A DNA stretch of 64,000 nucleotides, taken from positions 1-64,000 of the forward strand of contig JAZHSQ010000003.1 in NCBI GenBank assembly GCA_036454645.1. Direction: 5' to 3'. A program made the position numbers and the translations under genes. Below, one piece after another: positions 58,310 to 64,000 of this stretch. This DNA is from Olsenella_K sp036454645 (lineage in GTDB: Bacteria > Actinomycetota > Coriobacteriia > Coriobacteriales > Atopobiaceae). Numbering within the stretch: the stretch's first letter is position 1; every line of letters starts with the position of its first letter. Below the pieces are notes generated by a model. That model was not told the origin of the DNA. It saw only the letters and a program-made list of their open reading frames with translations, and searched no databases.

Positions 58310-58473
58310 CTCGTACCCCCGCGGCGGCCCCCTGCGCCCCCCGCGGCTCCGTCGCAGCGCCCAGCGCGAGGATTTCCCGGTCGCGGACGCCTTCCCCTCC
58401 GACGTGCAATAGACTTGGTCGCAGGACGAGGGCGGCGCGGCGCCGTCCCGCCATGTGTGAGGAGGGGAGGGCG

Positions 58474-59199
58474 ATGTCGGAGAGGTACCAGCCCGCCGCG
58501 GCGGGGGAGTGCGTGGGCGAGGGCCTCTGGCTCGTGCGGCGCGAGTCCGGCCTCGCCCTCGTGAGCGATGACGGCCTCGAGCTCACGGGTGACTTCTCCG
58601 CCATGCGCAGGCGCCTGCGTCCTCAGAACCTGGCCCACGAGCTTCTCGTCCGCGCGGCGAGGGTCAAGGGCGTCGCGCACCCGACCGTCTTCGACGCCAC
58701 GGCCGGCCTGGGGGAGGACTCCTTCCTGCTGGCCTCCGCGGGCTTCTCGGTCACCCTCTGCGAGCGCGACCCCGTGATTGCCGCGCTCCTGGCCGACGCG
58801 CTCGAGCGCGCCGCCGCGGACCCGGGCCTCGCGCAGGCCGCCTCGCGCATGCGCCTCGTCCGCGCCGACAGCGTGGCCGAGCTCGCGACGCTCGAGCAGG
58901 CACCTGACGTGGTCTTTCTCGATCCGATGTTCCCCGGCAGGCAGAAGAGCGCGCTCGTGAAGAAGAAGCTGCAGCTCCTGCAGCGCCTGGAGCGGCCGTG
59001 CCCCGACGAGGCCGGGCTCATGGGCGCCGCGCTGGCCGCGCGCCCGCGCAAGGTCGTGGTCAAGCGGCCGGCCAAGGGCCCGTGGCTCGCGGGCGTGAGG
59101 CCTAGCTACTCGCTGGCCGGAAAGGCCGTGCGCTACGACTGCGTCGTGCCGGCGTCTTGCGGTGACCTCGCGCAGGCGGAGAAGGACCCGCGCTCGTAG
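58474..59199 (+). CDS. RsmJ-type class I SAM methyltransferase
   Basis: A 241-residue methyltransferase. The SAM-binding motif is VFDATAGLGEDSFLLASAGF, the catalytic-region motif is VVFLDPMFPGRQKSALVKKK, and the later RKVVVKRPAKGPWLAG and SYSLAGKAVRYDCVV are the RsmJ (YhiQ) signature. RsmJ methylates G1516 of 16S rRNA in Escherichia coli. ATG 58474 has GGAGGGGAGG just upstream; the frame is open farther but without similarity. This assignment is to the family, and the exact rRNA target in this lineage is inferred. Confidence 0.85.
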   Translation: MSERYQPAAAGECVGEGLWLVRRESGLALVSDDGLELTGDFSAMRRRLRPQNLAHELLVRAARVKGVAHPTVFDATAGLGEDSFLLASAGFSVTLCERDPVIAALLADALERAAADPGLAQAASRMRLVRADSVAELATLEQAPDVVFLDPMFPGRQKSALVKKKLQLLQRLERPCPDEAGLMGAALAARPRKVVVKRPAKGPWLAGVRPSYSLAGKAVRYDCVVPASCGDLAQAEKDPRS

Positions 59200-59248
59200 C
59201 GGCGTCCGTGCGGTCACTGCGAATTCCTCGCAGGACGCTGGTCGCCCA

Positions 59249-59277
59249 TTGACAGTGGGCTTGCAGGCCCTTATCCT
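59249..59277 (+). promoter_or_regulatory. Strong sigma-70-type promoter of the metal ATPase gene
   Basis: TTGACA (59249-59254), a 17-nt spacer and TATCCT (59272-59277), the best promoter match seen in the window. Transcription would start near 59284. Confidence 0.75.
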
Positions 59278-59288
59278 TTATCGCAACG

Positions 59289-59306
59289 TATGAACAGATG
59301 CTCATA
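59289..59306 (+). promoter_or_regulatory. ArsR/SmtB-like operator
   Basis: TATGAACA and TGCTCATA form an 8-2-8 dyad with one mismatch, just after the predicted start of transcription. ArsR/SmtB repressors of zinc and cadmium exporters bind sites of the form TGAACA-N2-6-TGTTCA. No regulator gene is adjacent, so the repressor would be encoded elsewhere. Confidence 0.6.
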
Positions 59307-59395
59307 AGATCACCAATGAGACCAGGGGGCCGCCCGGACCCGCCCGGGACACCCGGACCCGCGGAGGTCGCCCGCAAGCCAGAAGGAGAGGCGCC

Positions 59396-61324
59396 ATGGA
59401 AGAGGAAGAGAACCGGACGAAGCTCGCGCGCATCGTCGCGTCGGCCGTGCTGCTCGTGGTCGCCGTCGTCGTCCAGCGCACGGTCGAGCTGCCCATGTGG
59501 GGCTACCTGCTCGCCTACCTCGTGCCCTACCTCGTCGCCGGCTACGACGTGCTCGCCGAGGCGTGGGAGGGCGTCCGCGAGGGCGACCCGTTCGACGAGG
59601 ACTTCCTGATGGCGATCGCCACCATCGGCGCCCTCGCGATCGGCTTTCTGCCCGGGTCGGACCCGGAGTTCGCCGAGGCCGTCTTCGTGATGCTCTTCTT
59701 CCAGGTCGGCGAGCTCTTCGAGGACATCGCCGAGGACCGGAGCGAGCGCTCCATCTCGCACCTCATGGACATCCGTCCCGACGTCGCGACCGTCGTGCGC
59801 GACGGGGCGGAGAAGGTCGTCAGCCCCGCGGACGTCCGGGTGGGCGAGACCATCGTGGTCAGGCCCGGCGAGCGCGTGCCGCTCGACGGCGTGGTGCTCG
59901 AGGGCGAGACGAGCCTCGACACCATGGCGCTCACGGGCGAGTCCATGCCGCGCCCGGCCGGCGTCGGCGACGAGCTGCTCTCCGGCTGCGTCAACGTCTC
60001 CGGCGTGGTCCGGGCGCGCGTGACCAAGTCGTTCGGCGAATCGACCGCCTCCAAGGTGCTCGACCTCGTGGAGAACGCCAGCGAGAGCAAGTCGCGCTCC
60101 GAGGCCTTCATCACGCGCTTCGCCCGCGTCTACACGCCGGTGGTCGTCTTCGCCGCCGTGGCCACGGCGCTCGTCCCGCCCCTGGTCTCGGGTGACTTCG
60201 CGGCGAGCTTCCCCACGTGGCTCGCCCGCGCGCTGACCTTCCTCGTGGTCTCGTGCCCCTGCGCGCTCGTGATCAGCGTGCCCCTCACGTTCTTCGGCGG
60301 CCTCGGCGGCGCCTCCCGCCGCGGCATCCTGGTCAAGGGCTCCAACTACCTCGAGGCCCTCGCGAAGGCCGGCGTGGTCGTGTTCGACAAGACCGGCACG
60401 CTCACCAAGGGCGAGTTCGAGGTCGTCTCCGTCGTGAGCGCCGCGCAGGCGGGCGAGAAGGACGTCGCGCCAGCAACCGCCGCGCCCGCCGGCGCCAGCG
60501 ACGAGCTCCTCCACTTCGCCGCCCACGTCGAGAGCTTCTCGAACCACCCGATCGCGACGGCGCTGCGCGAGGCCTTCTCCTGCCTCGACGACGGCTGCGA
60601 GGTCGCAGACGTGCACGAGGTCGCCGGCAAGGGCATCGTAGGGACCGTGAACGGGCACGTCGTGGCCGTGGGCAACGAGCTCCTGATGCAGGAGCGCGGC
60701 GTCGCGTGCGCCAGCGCGCACGAGCGCGGCACCATCGTCCATGTCGCCTCCGACGACGCCTACCTCGGCTACGTCGTGATCGCCGACGAGCCCAAGCCCG
60801 ACGCCAGGAAGGCCGTCGCCGACATCAAGGCCGAGGGGGTCCGCCGCACGGTCATGCTGACGGGCGACCGCGCCCCCGTCGCCGAGTCGGTCGCCTCCGA
60901 GCTCGGCATCGACGAGGTGCACGCCGAACTTCTCCCCCAGGACAAGGTCTCCGAGGTCGAACGCCTCATCTCCGAGAAGGGCGAGGGCGAGACGCTCGCC
61001 TTCGTCGGTGACGGCATCAACGACGCGCCGGTGCTGGCCCGCGCCGACATCGGCATCGCGATGGGTGCGCTCGGCTCCGACGCCGCCATCGACGCCGCGG
61101 ACGTGGTGCTCATGGACGACGAGCCCTCCAAGATCGCCGTCGCGATCCGCGTCGCCCGCTGCACCCTGCGCATCGCGCGACAGAACACGGTCTTCGCGAT
61201 CGCGGTCAAGGTGGCCGTCCTCGTGCTCGCCTTCTTCGGACTCGCGTCGATGTGGCTCGCCGTCTTCGCCGACGTGGGCGTGATGGTGCTCGCAGTGCTG
61301 AACGCCACCCGCGCCCTCAGGTAG
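59396..61324 (+). CDS. Heavy-metal P1B-type ATPase (Zn/Cd/Pb-type exporter)
   Basis: A 642-residue P-type ATPase. The metal-binding membrane motif is C287-P-C289 in VVSCPCALVIS, the phosphorylated aspartate is D331 in DKTGTLTKG, TGES lies in the actuator domain, the HP motif occurs in SFSNHPIATALREAF, and the hinge is GDGINDAPVLA. There is no N-terminal heavy-metal-associated domain, which is common in short members of the ZntA/CadA group. The CPC with a downstream K/D-type helix suggests divalent export. The promoter and operator upstream fit metal-inducible expression. Confidence 0.93.
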   Translation: MEEEENRTKLARIVASAVLLVVAVVVQRTVELPMWGYLLAYLVPYLVAGYDVLAEAWEGVREGDPFDEDFLMAIATIGALAIGFLPGSDPEFAEAVFVMLFFQVGELFEDIAEDRSERSISHLMDIRPDVATVVRDGAEKVVSPADVRVGETIVVRPGERVPLDGVVLEGETSLDTMALTGESMPRPAGVGDELLSGCVNVSGVVRARVTKSFGESTASKVLDLVENASESKSRSEAFITRFARVYTPVVVFAAVATALVPPLVSGDFAASFPTWLARALTFLVVSCPCALVISVPLTFFGGLGGASRRGILVKGSNYLEALAKAGVVVFDKTGTLTKGEFEVVSVVSAAQAGEKDVAPATAAPAGASDELLHFAAHVESFSNHPIATALREAFSCLDDGCEVADVHEVAGKGIVGTVNGHVVAVGNELLMQERGVACASAHERGTIVHVASDDAYLGYVVIADEPKPDARKAVADIKAEGVRRTVMLTGDRAPVAESVASELGIDEVHAELLPQDKVSEVERLISEKGEGETLAFVGDGINDAPVLARADIGIAMGALGSDAAIDAADVVLMDDEPSKIAVAIRVARCTLRIARQNTVFAIAVKVAVLVLAFFGLASMWLAVFADVGVMVLAVLNATRALR

Positions 61325-61431
61325 CGCGGCTGCGCGGCTGCGGCTCGCATGGGGCGGGGCCCATGCGCGCTCGAGCGGGCCGAGGTGGCGCAGGGACTGC
61401 CGGGGCCGTACCATAGGAAGGAAGTGTCGAA

Positions 61432-61459
61432 GGGGCGCGCCGACAGGCGCGCCTCGTTT
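61432..61459 (+). terminator. Candidate terminator in the gap before pepF
   Basis: A 10-bp stem with one wobble pair (61432-61441 with 61446-61455), loop GACA, followed by CGTTTG. The U-tract is short. Confidence 0.4.
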
Positions 61460-61461
61460 GT

Positions 61462-61543
61462 GGTGAGGGCCGCGCGCCTGGAAGCTTGCGGTGAGGGCTT
61501 GCCCTGGGTGGCGGCGCGTGCCGGGTGAGGGCCGCGCGCCTGG
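61462..61543. repeat. Pair of 20-bp direct repeats
   Basis: GGTGAGGGCCGCGCGCCTGG occurs at 61462-61481 and at 61524-61543. A related GGTGAGGGCTTGCCCTGG lies between them. Confidence 0.85.
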
Positions 61544-61629
61544 CCGCATGCAACCGCGCGCCTGCGGACCGCGAGGTCCTTGTCGCACCCAAGCCACGAG
61601 AGGTTCGTCCACGAGAGAAGGGAACTGGC

Positions 61630-63432
61630 ATGTCAGACGCCGTCAAGACCTACGCGAGCAGGGACGAGATCCCCGACGAGTACAAGTGGGACCTCTCGTC
61701 GCTCTTCGCGAGCGACGAGGAGTTCTCCTCCGCCCTCAAGGCGGCGGAGTCGCTGGTGGGGGAGTACGCCTCCTGGGAGGGGAGGGCCTGCTCCACGGGC
61801 GAGGACCTTCTCGCCTACCTGCGCTTCGACGATGACGCGACCCTCGCGCTGGAGCGGCTGGCCTGCTACGCCGGCCGCCGCGCCGACGAGGACGCCCGCG
61901 TCAGCAGGTACCAGGACATGCAGGCGCAGGTGACGTCTCTGCTCACGCGCGTGGAGTCGGCCTCCGCGTGGTTCTCGCCCGCAATCCTCGCCCTGCCCGA
62001 CGAGCGGCTCGACGGCTGGTACGCCTCCGTCGACGGCCTCGCGCTCTACAAGCTCGCGCTCGACCGCGTCCGCGCCCTGCGCGACCACACCCTCGCGCCG
62101 GAGGAGGAGGCCCTTCTCGCCCAGGCGGGCGAGATGGCGGCCCAGCCGGGCCTGGCGTTCACCATGCTCAACAACGCCGACCTCACCTTCCCGGACGCGA
62201 CCGACTCCGCGGGCGAGAAGCACCCGGTGACCCACGGCAGCTTCGTCGCGCTCGAGCGCTCGGGCGACCGCGCGCTGCGCGAGAGCGCCTACCACAGCGT
62301 CTACGGCACCTACGGGCGCGTGCGCAACACCTCCGCGGCGCTGCTCGCCGCGCAGATGCGCCAGCTCGCGTTCTTCTCCCGCGCACGGCACTACGCCTCG
62401 TCGCTCGAGGCGTCGCTCGCCCCGACGGAGGTGCCGGTCGAGGTCTACGAGAACCTCATCGCCTCGGTGCACCGCAACTTCGCCCCGATGCACCGCTACC
62501 TCGACCTGCGCCGCCGCGTGCTCGGGCTGGACAGGCTGCGCTACTGGGACATCTACGTGCCCATCGTCGAGGCGCCCGAGGAGTCCTACACCTTCGAGGA
62601 GGCCGGCGAGCTCGTGCTCGAGGCGCTGGCGCCGCTGGGCGAGGAGTACACGGACGTCGTGCGCCACGCGCTCGGCGACCGCTGGATCGACGTCTTCGAG
62701 ACGCCGGGCAAGATGAGCGGCGCATACTCGGCCGACGGCCACGGCATGAAGCCGTTCATCCTCCTCAACTTCCAGGGCGAGCTGGACGACGTCTTCACCC
62801 TGGCGCACGAGATGGGCCACTCCATGCAGACGTGGCTCTCCAACAAGGCGCAGCCCGGGCGCTACGCGGAGTACCCCATGTTCGTCGCAGAGGTGGCGTC
62901 GACCACCAACGAGTGCCTGCTGCTGCGCTACCTCATCGAGCGCTCACCCAAGGAGCGGCGCGCCTACCTGGTGAACCACTTCTGCGAGCAGTTCCGCACC
63001 ACGCTGTACCGCCAGACGATGTTCGCCGAGTTCGAGCGCGACGCCAACGCGGCCTGTGCGGCGGGCGAGGGCGTGGGCGCCGAGGCGCTCTCCGAGCGCT
63101 ACCGCGCGCTCAACGACGCCTACTACGGGCCCGCGATCGAGTCCGACGACGAGATCGCGCTCGAGTGGGCGCGCATCCCGCACTTCTACTACGACTACTA
63201 CGTCTACGTGTACGCGACGAGCTTCGCCGCGGCGGTCGCGCTCTCCGACCGCATCCTGCGCGAGGGCAAGCCGGCCGTCGACGACTACCTGGGCTTCCTC
63301 TCGGGCGGCTGCTCCAAGACGCCGATCGAGCTGCTGCGCGGCGCCGGGGTGGACATGGCCTCGGGCGACGTGGTCGACGCGGCGCTGGCCCAGTTCTCGA
63401 AGCTGGTGGACGAGCTGGAGGGGCTGCTGTAG
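61630..63432 (+). CDS. pepF: Oligoendopeptidase F (M3 metallopeptidase)
   Basis: A 600-residue cytosolic zinc peptidase. The zinc site is H393-E-M-G-H397 in TLAHEMGHSMQTWLSN, and the third ligand glutamate lies in the following EVASTTNECLL. The N-terminal helical domain, with NWDLSSLFAS-like DEYKWDLSSLF, is typical. PepF degrades peptides of about 5-20 residues and would supply free amino acids such as glycine to the fermentation encoded elsewhere in the window. ATG 61630 fits the family length. Confidence 0.95.
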   Translation: MSDAVKTYASRDEIPDEYKWDLSSLFASDEEFSSALKAAESLVGEYASWEGRACSTGEDLLAYLRFDDDATLALERLACYAGRRADEDARVSRYQDMQAQVTSLLTRVESASAWFSPAILALPDERLDGWYASVDGLALYKLALDRVRALRDHTLAPEEEALLAQAGEMAAQPGLAFTMLNNADLTFPDATDSAGEKHPVTHGSFVALERSGDRALRESAYHSVYGTYGRVRNTSAALLAAQMRQLAFFSRARHYASSLEASLAPTEVPVEVYENLIASVHRNFAPMHRYLDLRRRVLGLDRLRYWDIYVPIVEAPEESYTFEEAGELVLEALAPLGEEYTDVVRHALGDRWIDVFETPGKMSGAYSADGHGMKPFILLNFQGELDDVFTLAHEMGHSMQTWLSNKAQPGRYAEYPMFVAEVASTTNECLLLRYLIERSPKERRAYLVNHFCEQFRTTLYRQTMFAEFERDANAACAAGEGVGAEALSERYRALNDAYYGPAIESDDEIALEWARIPHFYYDYYVYVYATSFAAAVALSDRILREGKPAVDDYLGFLSGGCSKTPIELLRGAGVDMASGDVVDAALAQFSKLVDELEGLL

Positions 63433-63508
63433 GGCTGCGGCGGTGCCCGGCGCCGCTGCGGGCCCGGTGACGCTGCGGGCGCGGCGCGGCAGTCCTACGT
63501 GCCGGGCT

Positions 63509-63647
63509 GTGCATTTTTCCGAGTCGGGGACGGATTGTGACTCGTCCGGGGACGGTATTCACCCTTCGGATCACGTTTGCCCAGGATTGCACGGGACGCC
63601 CGACCTGGTCGGGCCGGCTCCGCCCGTGAACCCGCGCGGAGTCGGCC
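63509..63647. repeat. Diverged ~140-bp repeat, copy A
   Basis: It begins with GTGCATTT, carries TTTGCCCAGGATTGC at 63576-63590 and CCGCGCGG at 63632-63639. These blocks recur in the same order in copy B with almost the same spacing (67 versus 68 nt, then 42 and 42 nt). Confidence 0.75.
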
Positions 63648-63851
63648 CGCGACCCGTCCATAAGTCGCGAAGATGCACGGGTTCGTTCTGAGAACTGTGC
63701 CGAGGCCCCGCTATGGCCTCTTTCGAACAGGGGGCGCCTGGGCCCGGCTCGTGCCGGACCCGGGCGTCCCGTTATCTCATAGGTTGGCGGCGGCTACCTT
63801 CCGTCCGTCGGGGTGTCCGCGCCCGGCGACGCAACTTTTTCGTACCGTTTT

Positions 63852-63991
63852 GTGCATTTCGACAGGCTATGGACGGTTCATGACGCGTCAAGTGGGCGAC
63901 CGCCAATCGCTGAGCCGCATTTGCCCAGGATTGCGGGAGCCATCTAGCGTCGAGAGGCCGCTCACATCGGCGAATCCGCGCGGGACCGGCC
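63852..63991. repeat. Diverged ~140-bp repeat, copy B
   Basis: GTGCATTT at 63852, TTTGCCCAGGATTGC at 63920-63934 and CCGCGCGG at 63976-63983 match copy A, while the sequence between blocks differs substantially. It ends near the window edge. Confidence 0.75.
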
Positions 63992-64000
63992 GGTGACTCG

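Larger units (their letters stand above)
58074..58473. other. 400-nt divergent intergenic region with repeats
   Basis: No gene is supported here. It holds two 28-bp direct repeats, a wide dyad that encloses an A-rich segment (58230-58309), and a GC-rich stretch before the methyltransferase. See the separate entries. Confidence 0.5.
61325..61629. other. Intergenic region between the metal ATPase and pepF
   Basis: About 300 bases with no supported gene. It has a stem-loop (61347-61366), a candidate terminator (61432-61459) and a 20-bp direct repeat pair (61462-61543). The pepF promoter was not identified. Confidence 0.5.
63433..64000. other. Gene-free end of the window
   Basis: About 570 bases with no credible coding frame on either strand. 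It contains two copies of a diverged ~140-bp repeat (63509-63647 and 63852-63991) and a GC-rich stem-loop near 63,739-63,768. Confidence 0.5.

Noticed and set aside
63673..63996. A 107-residue open frame near the window end
   Set aside because: It runs through one of the two intergenic repeat copies, has no good ribosome-binding site and shows no protein-like pattern.

Overview
The window is very GC-rich and gene-dense and reads as one bacterial chromosome segment. Three things point to an anaerobic, amino-acid-fermenting Coriobacteriia member, probably an Olsenella-like Atopobiaceae: strong GC3 codon bias, a V-type instead of an F-type ATPase, and a selenium-dependent glycine-reductase system. 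The taxon is inferred from gene content only. At least four genes are read through an in-frame UGA as selenocysteine: two grdB-type genes, grdA and selD. The machinery for that decoding lies in the same window.

Region 1 (1-15,880, + strand) is an energy block. It holds the end of a selenoprotein B gene, then trxB, trxA, grdA, grdC and grdD (electron supply, selenoprotein A and the acetyl-phosphate-forming protein C). A nine-subunit V-type ATPase operon (H-I-K-E-C-F-A-B-D) and a BCCT betaine-type transporter follow. The c-subunit keeps the Na+-site residues known from Enterococcus hirae NtpK. An IS256-family element (15,980-17,368) interrupts the map next.

Region 2 (17,680-23,140, - strand) is a second reductase module: LysR regulator, grdX, grdE, grdB (UGA-containing) and a YkvI-type permease. 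It has no grdA, grdC or grdD of its own, so it presumably borrows those from region 1. Region 3 (23,320-31,480) is the selenium island: a divergent DUF3343 Se/S-carrier-like gene, selD (UGA-containing), a glycosyltransferase of unknown role, the tRNA-Sec gene selC, selA, selB, yedF and a cysteine-desulfurase/selenocysteine-lyase-like gene. The glycosyltransferase inside this island is the most interesting unexplained gene.

Region 4 (31,690-46,190) is mostly housekeeping and membrane genes: two small membrane proteins, a HAD phosphatase, a PPi-type phosphofructokinase, a UPF0114 protein, a decayed ClC chloride-channel gene, thiol peroxidase, a LOG-family protein, two tandem YhgE/Pip proteins, an AI-2E-family exporter, a TIGR00300 (LOR/SDH-type) enzyme and a GNAT acetyltransferase. 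Region 5 (46,470-55,150) has a CstA peptide/pyruvate transporter, then a two-component system that runs straight into a dlt-type operon in the order A-C-B-D, with phased repeats upstream that look like the regulator's binding sites.

Region 6 (55,270-63,430) carries an O-acetylhomoserine sulfhydrylase-type enzyme with a small coupled unknown gene, a bile acid:Na+ symporter-family protein, an RsmJ-type methyltransferase, a heavy-metal P-type ATPase behind a promoter with an ArsR/SmtB-like operator, and oligoendopeptidase F. The last 570 bases contain no convincing gene but hold two diverged copies of a ~140-bp repeat. No rRNA, CRISPR array or prophage was seen.
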